Program-made: the position numbers and the translations under genes
Assembly: GCA_964512995.1 (NCBI GenBank)
Contig: CAZELM010000021.1
Span: 1 to 64,000 of the forward strand
Length of the DNA stretch: 64,000 nucleotides
Reading direction: 5' to 3'
DNA from: CAZELM01 sp964512995
Lineage (GTDB): Bacteria > CSSED10-310
Shown here: piece after piece, positions 8,326 through 18,000 of the stretch
Layout: the number at the start of each line of letters is the position of its first letter
Position numbering within the stretch: position 1 is the stretch's first letter
Notes under the pieces: generated by a model
The model's input: only the letters and a program-made list of their open reading frames with translations
What the model was told of the DNA's origin: nothing
The model's database searches: none

Positions 8326-8808
8326 ATGGCATCCAATGTGATTGACAAGACGGATTGTTCAGAAATTCTTAACAGGGTACTGGCCAGGAACAATTATAAC
8401 GCGGCTGCCCTCATCGCCATTCTCCAGGATTTGCAGCACGAACTGAGTTTTCTGCCGAAACACGTCATGGAAGAGCTGGCAGATGCGTTGAAAATTCCGA
8501 AATCCCAGGTTTTTTCTGTCGCCACATTTTACAAGGCATTCAAGATGGAACCCCCGGGAAAGCATATCATCAAAGTTTGTCTGGGAACTGCATGCCATAT
8601 CAAAGGAGGCGCGGATATTCTGAAAACGCTGGAAACGCAACTGGGCGTGAAACCGGAAGTCCGTACCGAAGATGGATTGTTTTCCTACGAAGCCGTGATG
8701 TGTGTGGGGTGTTGTGGCCTGGCACCGGTTGTCATGATCGATGAAACTTTTTTCGGAAAAGTAACGCCGAAGCAGATTCCCAAAATCCTTGCCAAATTCA
8801 AGGAATGA
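8326..8808 (+). CDS. NuoE/HndA-like [2Fe-2S] thioredoxin-fold subunit
   Basis: The 160-residue protein is a NuoE-type subunit. A helical N-terminal part is followed by a thioredoxin-like ferredoxin domain with the four cluster ligands as CLGTAC (about residues 85-90) and CVGCC (about 126-130, first and last Cys). In complex I, HydC or HndA this subunit passes electrons next to the FMN subunit NuoF. It is the first gene of a ten-gene operon that also encodes NuoF- and NuoG-like subunits, so it is expected to complete that peripheral arm. Its stop overlaps the next frame, whose true start is probably slightly downstream. Confidence 0.9.
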   Translation: MASNVIDKTDCSEILNRVLARNNYNAAALIAILQDLQHELSFLPKHVMEELADALKIPKSQVFSVATFYKAFKMEPPGKHIIKVCLGTACHIKGGADILKTLETQLGVKPEVRTEDGLFSYEAVMCVGCCGLAPVVMIDETFFGKVTPKQIPKILAKFKE

Positions 8809-8822
8809 AACAGGAGGCCACA

Positions 8823-9176
8823 TTGCAGCTAAAAGAAGTGATCGAGCTGTTAAATGCACACGTTCTGACTGATCATCATGATCCGGACCGGGAGATCAAT
8901 TCGATACATGCGTCAGATCTCATCTCTGAAGTATTGGCGTCATGTTCTCGGGGAGCACTGTGGCTGACTGGATTACTGGATTCGCAAATCATCAATACCG
9001 CTGAGTTATTTGATCTGTCGGGTGTCGTATTTGTCGGGAATCGAGTGCCGAATGAAGAAATTATCAGTGCCGCAAATGAAGAAGGTATTCCGATCATGGT
9101 CACGCGTCTGACCATGTTCGAAACCTGCGGGCTGCTGTTTCAGAAAGGATTAGTTTCGGCAAAACGTAACAGATGA
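8823..9176 (+). CDS. DRTGG-domain protein (first copy)
   Basis: The 117-residue protein is a stand-alone DRTGG-type domain, the small alpha/beta domain also found between CBS pairs and in phosphotransacetylase-like proteins; its ligand is unknown. TTG 8823 is preferred because AGGAGG lies six bases upstream; an ATG at 8805 lacks this. A second DRTGG gene lies 1.9 kb downstream in the same operon. Such genes recur beside bifurcating hydrogenase genes in Clostridia (from memory), where a regulatory role is suspected. The C-terminus overlaps the next start by four bases. Confidence 0.75.
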   Translation: MQLKEVIELLNAHVLTDHHDPDREINSIHASDLISEVLASCSRGALWLTGLLDSQIINTAELFDLSGVVFVGNRVPNEEIISAANEEGIPIMVTRLTMFETCGLLFQKGLVSAKRNR

Positions 9177-9637
9177 GGTTAGCATTGAACGATCAAGAGA
9201 AAATCGTATTTACGAAAAATTTTTCGATAGAAGGGAGTAATTTCCAGGCCGCGGGAATGGTCTCCAAACAGATCAAGAAGATCCTGAAACAACTCAATAT
9301 CGAAGGCGAATTGATCTGGCGCGTGATGATTGTAGCGTATGAAGCGGAGATGAATGTTGTATTGTATGCGGAATTCTGTGACGTCGTGATGGAGATCTCG
9401 ATGGAGAAAATCCGGTTGGTTTTCCGGGATCGGGGTCCTGGAATTCCGGATATCGAAAAAGCCATGCAGGAGGGGTATTCCACAGCCACTCGGGCGATGC
9501 GTGAACGGGGATTCGGTGCGGGTCTGGGATTGCCGAATATCAAGAAAACATCCGACCAGTTCCGGATTGAATCTGAAGTCGGAATCGGGACCACCTTGAC
9601 CATTGATATCTACCTTCAGAAATCCAATGTCGATTGA
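9173..9637 (+). CDS. RsbW-like serine/threonine kinase or anti-sigma ATPase
   Basis: The 154-residue protein is a single HATPase_c_2 domain. The N box reads YEAEMN, with the E and N used in RsbW/SpoIIAB kinases for Mg-ATP. The G1 box is DRGPGIPDIE and the G2 box GAGLGLPNI. There is no sensor, no His phosphoacceptor and no membrane segment. Proteins of this type phosphorylate an anti-anti-sigma partner or bind a sigma factor, but no STAS-domain partner is in the operon. The ATG overlaps the preceding stop; a TTG at 9185 after GAGG is an alternative start. Confidence 0.82.
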   Translation: MRLALNDQEKIVFTKNFSIEGSNFQAAGMVSKQIKKILKQLNIEGELIWRVMIVAYEAEMNVVLYAEFCDVVMEISMEKIRLVFRDRGPGIPDIEKAMQEGYSTATRAMRERGFGAGLGLPNIKKTSDQFRIESEVGIGTTLTIDIYLQKSNVD

Positions 9638-9809
9638 TCAGCGGAAGGATATGTTTGAGGCCGGTAGGCCCCGGTGCCATGAAAACGATATCATGAATGA
9701 TCAAAGCGGTTGAATATCGGTTGTATGTGGGAAGAACCCGTATGAAAAGTGGATTGATCATGGATTATTCCGAAGCGATTCGCAACTGGCACAGGAGGTG
9801 ATACCATCC

Positions 9810-11099
9810 ATGTTTATTCAGCATAGCAAACACTCGATCATGATCGACCGGGATAAATGTACCGGCTGCGTTGTCTGCACTCTGGCATGTCCATCTCAGG
9901 CCATTCGTGTCAAAAACGACAAAGCCATGATATTCAAAGAGGAACTATGTATCGATTGTGGAGAATGTCTCCGGATCTGTCCGCATCAGGCCGTTCAGTC
10001 CATGACGTCCAAAGGGGAGGATCTGACGGGGTTCAAAGTATTGGCCGCAATCCCATCTCCCGTACTGTATGCGCAATTCGGAGAGTCAACGACACCGAAT
10101 GATATTCTTCTGGCGCTTCTGAAATGTGGATTTGACTATGTGTACGATGTGGCTATCAGTTGTGAAAAAGTCCTGGCCGCTATGGATGAATACCTCAACC
10201 GTAATACGGACATTCGCCCCATGATATCGAATTACTGTCCGGCTGTTGTCCGGCTGATCGTAAAAAATTATCCCGACCTGATCGATCATATCATTCCGAT
10301 CGAAGTTCCCAGAGAATTGGCGGGTCGTCATTTACGGGATAAAATCGCCAAACGGACCGGTCTCCAACAGAATGAAATCGGTGTCTTTCATATCACACCA
10401 TGTGCTGCGAAAATGGTGTCCATCCGGCATCCGCTGGGTGTTTCCAAATCGTTTCTCAATGGCGCAATCGCCATCCGGGATGTGTTCCTACCCCTTCGGA
10501 CTGCTCTGAAGGAAGTAGAGGAAGATTGGATACTCCAGAAATCCAGCGGTGTGGGCATCAGTTGGTCGATCGGAAGATCCGGCGTTCGGGGATTGCCGAC
10601 GAAGAAAACATTGTCGATCACCGGTGTCCGGGAGGTTATCCAGATTCTGGATGATCTCGAAGCCGGTAAGCTCAATGATATCGACTACCTGGAATGCTCC
10701 ATCTGCCCAGGCGGATGCGTCGGTGGCCCGCTCGTTGTGCAGGACAAGCTGTTCGCTTCAGGAATCATCGAGAACCTCATTGAGCAATATGGCGTACGTA
10801 GCCGGATCGATCCCAAACGGGTCATCAACCATTACGAAGATGAATATTTTCTCAAAGATATGAAAATAAAACCGGAATCTCCGGAACCATTGGATATGGA
10901 TTTTTTCCGTGCCGCAGAAAAAATGAATCAGATCGAAGAACTTCGCGCAAAATTGCCCGGCAAAAACTGTGGCGCATGTGGTGCTCCGGGATGCCGGATT
11001 CTGGCGCAGGATGTCGTCGCGGGTGACGCACAACTATCGGATTGTGTTTTTCTGAAAATTAAGGAGTTAACGGATGCGATTAACAGAAATTGTCGATAA
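9810..11099 (+). CDS. [FeFe]-hydrogenase-like H-cluster protein with RnfB-type Fe-S domain
   Basis: The 429-residue protein has three parts. Two [4Fe-4S] motifs come first (C17, C20, C23, C27; C47, C50, C53, C57). An H-cluster domain follows, then a C-terminal Fes domain (C387, C390, C395, C412) as in RnfB. H-cluster loops are recognisable: NYCP (C143), PCAAK (C198), and ECSICPGGC (C299, C303). The first loop has Tyr142 where catalytic enzymes have the proton-relay Cys of TSCCP, so the cluster may bind but turnover is doubtful. This fits a sensory role, as in the HydS/HsfB group. ATG 9810 follows AGGAGGTGAT. Genes for an ATPase and DRTGG proteins flank it. Confidence 0.83.
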   Translation: MFIQHSKHSIMIDRDKCTGCVVCTLACPSQAIRVKNDKAMIFKEELCIDCGECLRICPHQAVQSMTSKGEDLTGFKVLAAIPSPVLYAQFGESTTPNDILLALLKCGFDYVYDVAISCEKVLAAMDEYLNRNTDIRPMISNYCPAVVRLIVKNYPDLIDHIIPIEVPRELAGRHLRDKIAKRTGLQQNEIGVFHITPCAAKMVSIRHPLGVSKSFLNGAIAIRDVFLPLRTALKEVEEDWILQKSSGVGISWSIGRSGVRGLPTKKTLSITGVREVIQILDDLEAGKLNDIDYLECSICPGGCVGGPLVVQDKLFASGIIENLIEQYGVRSRIDPKRVINHYEDEYFLKDMKIKPESPEPLDMDFFRAAEKMNQIEELRAKLPGKNCGACGAPGCRILAQDVVAGDAQLSDCVFLKIKELTDAINRNCR

Positions 11100-11418
11100 A
11101 CTGGGATTGACCGTCATTCATCCGGGATCCGGATTGGATCAGGAAGTGAAAGGTGGGTATGTCGGCGATCTCCTCAGCGATGTGATTGCTTCAGGAAAGA
11201 AAGGCGATATCTGGATAACGGTTCAGGTTCATGAAAACATCATTGCTGTGGCATCGTTAAAAGATCTGGCTGCGATCATTCTGGCCAAAAACAGCAAACC
11301 CCTGGAAGAGACATTGGAAAAGGCCGCGGAAGAGGGAACCATCCTTCTGTCGTCACCCCATACATCATTTGAGATCGTGGCTGGGCTTGCGGCCCTGGGA
11401 GTATCCGGCGTACGGTGA
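11074..11418 (+). CDS. DRTGG-domain protein (second copy)
   Basis: The 114-residue protein is a second stand-alone DRTGG-like domain, sharing with the first copy the pattern of an N-terminal LxLTVI strand, a GDLLSDVIASG turn and a C-terminal TSFEIVAGLAALG helix. It overlaps the end of the H-cluster gene by 26 bases, and AAGGAG lies eight bases before its ATG. Tight overlaps on both sides imply coupled translation and a common complex or pathway. The ligand is unknown; nucleotide binding is a guess from the family. Confidence 0.75.
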   Translation: MRLTEIVDKLGLTVIHPGSGLDQEVKGGYVGDLLSDVIASGKKGDIWITVQVHENIIAVASLKDLAAIILAKNSKPLEETLEKAAEEGTILLSSPHTSFEIVAGLAALGVSGVR

Positions 11419-12161
11419 GCCTCACATCGTTCAGATCAGATTTTCATATCCATACATGCCTGTCCCCTTGTGCGGATCTGGAGATGTCTCCACAATCGAT
11501 CGTCCGGAATGCCCTGGAAAAAAAACTGGACATCATCGCGGTCAGCGATCACAATTCTGCAGAAAATGTGGCGGCTGTCATGGATGCGGCGGCACGAACC
11601 CCACTGACTGTCTTTCCAGCGATGGAAATCGCGTCGCGGGAGGAAGTCCACATTCTATCGATCTTTCCCGACCTCGACTCCGCAAAGGCAATTCAGAACT
11701 GGCTCTACGACGATCTCCCGGATTCAGATGATCCGTCATATTTTCAGGAGCAGGTTCTGGCGAATGGAGAGGACGAAGTGGAAGGGTTTTGCACGAAATT
11801 GCTGATCATGGCGACTCGGTTCTCGATCAACAAAATCGTGTCGAAAATCCATGAGCTTCAGGGCGCCGCCATCGCAGCGCATATCGATCGGCAATCTTTC
11901 GGGATCATCGGCCAACTGGGTTTTATTCCGCTCCAGATACCATTCGATGCTCTGGAAGTGTCCGCTCACATGCGGCTGGCCGATGCACCCACCCGTTTTC
12001 CCGATTACGCGCACTATCCATTTATCACCAATTCCGACTCCCATTACCTCAAAGATATCGGCAGAGTGCATACCGAATTGTTCATGCATGAGCCGACCTT
12101 TCTGAACATTCTGGATGCATTGAAAAATCGCAACGGATGTCATGTGGGAGCGGGTGGATAA
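11415..12161 (+). CDS. PHP-domain phosphoesterase-like protein
   Basis: The 248-residue protein has the PHP metal-binding motifs: DFHIHTCLSPC near residue 9, SDHN near 45, an AHID motif near 154 and a late NSDSH near 201. PHP domains act as metal-dependent phosphatases or exonuclease-type phosphoesterases on nucleotides or sugar phosphates. GTG 11415 overlaps the preceding stop by four bases. Beside DRTGG proteins and two ATPases, it may turn over a small phosphorylated signal, but this is inference from context only. Confidence 0.82.
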   Translation: MSLTSFRSDFHIHTCLSPCADLEMSPQSIVRNALEKKLDIIAVSDHNSAENVAAVMDAAARTPLTVFPAMEIASREEVHILSIFPDLDSAKAIQNWLYDDLPDSDDPSYFQEQVLANGEDEVEGFCTKLLIMATRFSINKIVSKIHELQGAAIAAHIDRQSFGIIGQLGFIPLQIPFDALEVSAHMRLADAPTRFPDYAHYPFITNSDSHYLKDIGRVHTELFMHEPTFLNILDALKNRNGCHVGAGG

Positions 12162-12162
12162 T

Positions 12163-12708
12163 ATGAAAGAACTCTCACTTCATATTCTCGATATCGTGGA
12201 AAATTCCATCCGGGCCGAAGCAACGATGATCGAGATCTCAGTGATGGAAAGCAGATCGTCTGATGAGTTGCGGATCACCATTACGGATAACGGGAAAGGA
12301 ATGGATGCGGAAACGGTCAAACGAGCGCTGGATCCGTTTTTTTCAACGAAAACCGTCCGCCGGATCGGGATTGGGCTGCCCCTGTTCCGACAGGCGGCTG
12401 AAAATGCCGGGGGATCGATGACCGTGATTTCGGAACCGGGAAAAGGAACCGAAGTATCCGCGACGTTCCAGTTGTCGCATATTGACCGGCAGCCATTGGG
12501 TGACATGGGCTCGACCATTGCTGCCATCCTCATGGAGAATCCCAGTGCGGATATCGTATATCAGCATACCATCGATGGTGATACGTATATATTTGACACA
12601 AGACCATTGAGAGCAACGCTTCAGGATGTCCCTCTGTCTGAACCGGAAGTGATCCGGTTTATCACGGAGATGATCCGGGAACGGCAGACGCTCGATGAAG
12701 CAGAATAA
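12163..12708 (+). CDS. Second HATPase_c protein (histidine-kinase-like ATPase)
   Basis: The 181-residue protein is an isolated GHKL ATPase domain with an N box (DIVENSIRA, residues 9-17), a G1 box (DNGKGM) and a G2 box (GIGLPLF), plus about 60 residues after the domain that I do not recognise. It lacks the dimerisation/His-phosphotransfer domain of true sensor kinases. I start it at ATG 12163, one base after the PHP stop, because the protein then begins KELSLHILDIVENS as in relatives. With the RsbW-like gene this is the second kinase-type ATPase of the operon. Confidence 0.8.
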   Translation: MKELSLHILDIVENSIRAEATMIEISVMESRSSDELRITITDNGKGMDAETVKRALDPFFSTKTVRRIGIGLPLFRQAAENAGGSMTVISEPGKGTEVSATFQLSHIDRQPLGDMGSTIAAILMENPSADIVYQHTIDGDTYIFDTRPLRATLQDVPLSEPEVIRFITEMIRERQTLDEAE

Positions 12709-12731
12709 TTTATTCGTCAGGAGGTGTTATC

Positions 12732-13115
12732 GTGGGTAAATTGACAATCGAAGAATTGAGGAATATCCGAAACAAGGCCAAACAATCCATCAATCTCCGG
12801 GAAGGAACCGGACGTGCCAAGATCACGGTCCATATGGGAACATGCGGCATCGCATCCGGCGCTCGTGAAGTCATGGACGCACTGATGAAAGCGATCAATG
12901 ACAACGATATCAAGGACATCCTCGTAACAAATTCCGGTTGCGCCGGATTGTGCAGCCATGAACCCATGGCCACCGTCGAATATAAAGACTCTCCACCCGT
13001 AAAATATGTGGATCTGGATGCCGGAAAAATCGTCCGGATTTTAATGGAACATGCTGTGAATGGGAATATCGTCGAAGAATACGCTCTGGCAATCGGAAGC
13101 GAAAAGATGAGTTGA
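12732..13115 (+). CDS. [2Fe-2S] thioredoxin-like ferredoxin (HndB/HydD-like)
   Basis: The 127-residue protein has a short helical N-terminus and a thioredoxin-like ferredoxin domain. Possible cluster ligands are in the motifs GTCGIASG (near residue 37) and NSGCAGLCSHEP (near residues 66-71). It resembles the small ferredoxin encoded directly before the NuoF-like gene in NADP-reducing hydrogenase operons. It would relay electrons between the diaphorase and another Fe-S subunit. GTG 12732 follows a near-perfect AGGAGGTG. Only three Cys are well placed, so cluster binding needs confirming. Confidence 0.8.
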   Translation: MGKLTIEELRNIRNKAKQSINLREGTGRAKITVHMGTCGIASGAREVMDALMKAINDNDIKDILVTNSGCAGLCSHEPMATVEYKDSPPVKYVDLDAGKIVRILMEHAVNGNIVEEYALAIGSEKMS

Positions 13116-13172
13116 TTGTGTTCAGCGGTTGCTTGTTATCCGTCGTGATCTTAATGTGGATAAGGGGGTTTT

Positions 13173-14966
13173 ATGGATAAATATCGGAGCCATTGTTTGG
13201 TATGTACTGGAACGGGTTGCGTTTCAAATGGTGCGTTCGAAGTCAAGAAAGCGCTGGAACAGGAGCTGGCCAGACATCATCTTCAGAACGAAGTACAGGT
13301 CGTCGGCACCGGCTGCAATGGGTTTTGTGAGCGGGGGCCGGTGATGGTGGTGCAGCCGGATGGGATTTTTTATCAGCAACTGACCGTCGAACATATTCCC
13401 AATCTCGTGGTGGAGCATTTTTTGAAGGGTCGTCCAGTCAAGGAATTGATGTATTCCCCAGAGGAAAAAACCCAGCGCATCCCGTTGATGCGTGATATTG
13501 GTTTTTTTAAGGATCAGGTTCTGATTGCATTGCGGAACCGCGGTCGGATCGATCCGGAACTCATCGATGACTACATCGCTCATGACGGATATGCCGCTCT
13601 GGAGAAGGCACTGTCCGAGATGACCCCGGAACAGGTTCTGTCAGAAGTGGAAAAATCGCAATTGAGAGGCCGTGGAGGCGGAGGATTTCTGACCGGTCTG
13701 AAATGGAAGTTCTGCCGCAATGCCAAAGGAACTCCCAAATACATCGTCTGCAATGGCGATGAAGGCGATCCGGGAGCGTTCATGGATCGATCGATACTCG
13801 AAGCCGATCCCCACTCCGTACTCGAGGGAATGACGATCGGTGCATATGCGATTGGTGCGAGTGAAGGTATCTTGTATGTCCGGGATGAATACCCTCTGGC
13901 AATTCACCGCCTGGGAGTGGCCATTGAGCAAGCTCGTTCCTATGGATTACTGGGACAAGGCATCCTGGGTTCCAGTTTTAATTTTGATGTCCGGGTCGTC
14001 CGGGGCGGTGGCGCATTTGTGTGCGGCGAAGAAACCGCGTTGATCGCATCGGTCGAAGGACGTGATGGTCGGCCCCGATTCCGTCCCCCCTATCCCGCTC
14101 AGAAAGGACTCTGGGGGAAACCGACCAATATCAATAATGTGGAAACATGGGCGAATGTCCCTCCCATCATCCTCCGGGGCGGCGACTGGTTCGCATCTCT
14201 GGGAACGAAGAACAGCAAGGGAACCAAGATTTTTTCACTCGTCGGAAAGATCAATAACTCCGGCCTGGTCGAAGTCCCGATGGGAATCATGATCAAGAAA
14301 ATTGTGTTCGATATTGGCGGCGGTATTGCCAATGGCCGGAAATTCAAGGCTGTTCAGATCGGCGGCCCTTCCGGAGGCTGCATCCCTGCGGAACTGAGCG
14401 ATACCATCATCGACTACGAATCACTGACATCCACCGGCGCAATCATGGGCTCCGGCGGTCTGGTCGTCATGGATGAAACGACCTGCATGGTCGATGTCGC
14501 CCGGTACTTCCTCCAGTTCACCCAAAGTGAATCCTGCGGGAAGTGCACATTCTGCCGGATCGGCACGAAACGGCTCCTCGAAATTTTAACCCGAATCTGT
14601 AACGGAGAAGGCGTTTCGGGAGATATCGAACGACTGGAAGAACTGGCGCGGAAAGTCAAAGAATCCAGCCTCTGTGGCCTCGGACAGACCGCACCCAATC
14701 CCGTTCTGACCACCATCAAATATTTCCGATCGGAGTATGAAGCGCATATCTACAACAAGAAATGCCCCGCAAAGTATTGCTCCAAACTGGTCGATTACAC
14801 CGTTATTCCGGAGACATGCATTGGCTGTACACGCTGCGCCAAGGTCTGTCCGGTCAATGCCATCTCCGGCGAAATCAAAAAACCTCATGTCATTGACACG
14901 GCATTGTGCATCCGATGCGGCGAATGTTTCCGGATCTGCCCGGTCGGCGCAATAATCAAAGAATAA
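13173..14966 (+). CDS. NuoF/HydB-like diaphorase subunit (FMN, NADH, Fe-S)
   Basis: The 597-residue protein has an N-terminal thioredoxin-like [2Fe-2S] domain (CTGTGC near residue 11, GCNGFC near 49) and the NuoF core. In the core are GRGGGGFLTGLKW near 165-177 for NADH/FMN, CNGDEGDPGAF near 190 for FMN, and the [4Fe-4S] motif ESCGKCTFCRIGT near 452. Two ferredoxin-type [4Fe-4S] motifs end the chain. This is the architecture of HydB of bifurcating hydrogenases and HndC of NADP-reducing hydrogenases. It should oxidise or reduce NAD(P)H and pass electrons to the NuoE- and NuoG-like partners. AAGGGGG precedes the ATG. Confidence 0.93.
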   Translation: MDKYRSHCLVCTGTGCVSNGAFEVKKALEQELARHHLQNEVQVVGTGCNGFCERGPVMVVQPDGIFYQQLTVEHIPNLVVEHFLKGRPVKELMYSPEEKTQRIPLMRDIGFFKDQVLIALRNRGRIDPELIDDYIAHDGYAALEKALSEMTPEQVLSEVEKSQLRGRGGGGFLTGLKWKFCRNAKGTPKYIVCNGDEGDPGAFMDRSILEADPHSVLEGMTIGAYAIGASEGILYVRDEYPLAIHRLGVAIEQARSYGLLGQGILGSSFNFDVRVVRGGGAFVCGEETALIASVEGRDGRPRFRPPYPAQKGLWGKPTNINNVETWANVPPIILRGGDWFASLGTKNSKGTKIFSLVGKINNSGLVEVPMGIMIKKIVFDIGGGIANGRKFKAVQIGGPSGGCIPAELSDTIIDYESLTSTGAIMGSGGLVVMDETTCMVDVARYFLQFTQSESCGKCTFCRIGTKRLLEILTRICNGEGVSGDIERLEELARKVKESSLCGLGQTAPNPVLTTIKYFRSEYEAHIYNKKCPAKYCSKLVDYTVIPETCIGCTRCAKVCPVNAISGEIKKPHVIDTALCIRCGECFRICPVGAIIKE

Positions 14967-15006
14967 TGGCCCAGTGGATTTTGCAGAGAGTGGGAGAATA
15001 TAAAAT

Positions 15007-18000
15007 ATGGCTAAAGCGAAAGTGATCATCAATGGAGTGAAAGTGGTGGCTGACACAGATCAGACCATCCTGGATGTCGTTCATCAACACAACCTGGATC
15101 ATATTCCCAATTTGTGCCTGGATCGCCAGTTGGAACCATTCAATTCATGTTATTTATGTCTGGTTCAGATCAAGGGAACCGACAAACTGATCCCGGCCTG
15201 TTCGACAAAAGTGATCAACAACATGGAGATCTTCACCCGCACGGATAAAGTGATCGAGGGTCGCCGGGCGAGCCTGGAACTGATCCTGTCCAACCACTAT
15301 GCAGACTGTCTGCCTCCGTGTTCCATGACCTGTCCCGCGGGAGTGGATGTTCAGGGGTATATCGCACTCATTGCCAGTGGCCAGTATCAGGAAGCCGTTC
15401 GCCTGATCAAGCAAACCAATCCATTGCCGGCGGTATGCGGCAGAGTCTGCACACGGCCCTGTGAGATGGCTTGCCGGCGGAACCTCCTGGATACCAATGT
15501 CGGGATCGATTTTCTGAAACGATACGCCGCCGATTTCGATCTGGAAAAAGCCATCTACCACGTCAGACCGGATATGGCACCTCTGAAAGATAAAAAAGTG
15601 GCGGTCATCGGCTCCGGTCCGTCGGGATTGTCCGCCGGCTATTACCTTCGGATCAAAGGATACCCGGTGACGATGTTCGAGGCGATGCCCGAACCCGGTG
15701 GAATGCTTCGGTATGGCATCCCCGAATACCGGCTCCCATATGATGTATTGGACAAAGAAATCGATACCATTTTGGAGATGGGCGTCGAACTGCGGACAAA
15801 TACCCGGTTGGGAGACGATTTCACGATCAGACAGTTGATGGCCGATGGATTTGATGCGGTTTTTCTGGGAATGGGCGCATGGGGGAGTCGTCAACTGGGC
15901 GTTCCCGGCCAGAATGCCGAAGGAATCCTCTCCGGAATCAAATTCCTCGAGGAGATCGGGCTGGGACAGGAACCCAGAATTTACGGAAAAGTCGTTGTTG
16001 TGGGAGGTGGCAACACCGCCATCGATTGCGCTCGCAGCTCCCTCCGGCTGGGTGCCAGCGATGTGGTGCTCCTGTATCGACGAACCCGGAATGAAATGCC
16101 GGCCAATCCGATGGAGATCGACGCAGCGGAACACGAAGGCACCAAAATGCACTTCCTCGCCGCTCCCATCGAAGTCATCACGGAAAACAATCGCGTCAAA
16201 GGCCTGAAATGCATTCAGATGGAGTTGGGTGAACCGGATTCCAGCGGCCGCCGCAGACCCGTCACAATCCCGAATTCGGATTTTGTTCTGGAGTGCGATT
16301 TTGTGTTCGCTGCCATCGGCCAGATGCCGGAACTGGGCGTATTCACCCGAAAGAACGATTCGATCCTGCCGGAACTGGGCGAAGTCAAAATCACCAAATG
16401 GGATACCATGGACGTGAAACAAGGCACATTCGAGACCGATACCGAAGGTCTTTTTGCAGCGGGGGATATGGTCACGGGAGCCGCTACGGTGATTGAAGCC
16501 ATTGCGGGCGGCCGAAAAGCCGCTCACGCCATCGATGCATACCTGGAAGGTGGCGAAGCCAGACCCGAGCCCTATTATTTCAACAGCCGGAAAGACGATT
16601 TTACAACCGTACAGGAGAAAGATCTCCGCACCCACGAACATCTGGATAAAATTCCCATGCCGGAACTGGATCCCCATGAACGAATCCGGAGCTTTGATGA
16701 AGTGGAGTCGGGTTTCAGTGATGAATCTGCGCACGCAGAAAGCCGCCGGTGTCTGGAATGCGGGTGCAACACCCTCTTCGAATGTAAGCTCCGGAGCTAT
16801 GCATCCGTATACAATGTGTCCGTAACCCGCTATAAAGGCTCCTACAATGAATATGAAATCGACCACTCCCATCCGCTGATCGAATTCGATCCCAACAAAT
16901 GTATTCTCTGCGGCCGATGCATTCGCACCTGCTCCCAGATTGTCGGCGAGTCGGTATTTGGCTTCTATAACCGCGGATTCTCGACCATCGTCTGTCCGGA
17001 GATGGGAAAACCGCTGCGTGAGACATCCTGTATCTCCTGCGGATTATGCATCGCGACATGCCCGACCGGCGCGCTGGTGGCACGAACCCATCTTCCCAAA
17101 CCCGGTCCGTGGGATCTGAAGAAAACCCGGACGATTTGTACCTATTGCGGCGTCGGATGCAGTATGGATCTGTGTTATCTCCACGATCAGATTGTCAAAC
17201 CATCCGCGGATGAAGACGAGTCTCTGACACATGGGAACATGTGCCGGATGGGCCGGTTTGGCGTCGGATTCATCCACTCCCCCAACCGGTTCCTCAAACC
17301 ACAGGTTCGGGAGAATGCGCAGGTTCGCACCACAACATGGTCTGAAGTCATCAAACACACCAGTGCATCCATCAAACGAATCACGAAAAAATATAAGGCC
17401 GAGCAGATCGCTGTCTGTATTTCCCCCCGATTGTCCAATGAAGAAATCTATCTGTACCAGAAATTTGCCCGGGCCGTCCTGCATACACACAATGTGTTCA
17501 GCATCACGAGTGAATTGAATCCGCAGAATCGTTTCATGGAGGTGCAGTCCACGGCACAATATCCGGATATCGAATCAGCCGACGCATTGCTCGTGGCTGG
17601 AACGCTCCTGCGCCAGAATCATACCGTGGCCGATTTCATGCTTCGCAGAGCCCGGCAATCCGGCGGCAAACTGGTGCTGATCCATTCGAGTCAGACGAAA
17701 CTGGCGGAGCATTGTGATCTGTTTCTCCAGGTAAAACCCGGAACAGAATCCATTGCCGTCATGGGACTGATGAAGCGATGGCTGGACAATTCGCATATCC
17801 GGGAATCGGTGCCGGCGGATACGGCGGAGTTTGTCGCGGCAATCGATCGGATTTCCATGGATGATATTCTGACCGCAACCGGTTTGGATCTGGATTCTCT
17901 GGAGAACGCCGCAGCAATCATCAAATCCGCTTCAAAACCCGTTTTTGTGGGAGATCGGGATGCTGTGGGATACCGGAGCATCCATGATATATATCTGCTG

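Noticed and set aside
9638..9797. Small gene between the RsbW-like and H-cluster genes
   Set aside because: No frame with a proper start and ribosome site; it is probably leader sequence.
15154..16872. Long open frame (572 codons) on the minus strand
   Set aside because: It lies opposite the well-supported fusion gene, has no recognisable domain, and arises from codon bias of the plus strand.
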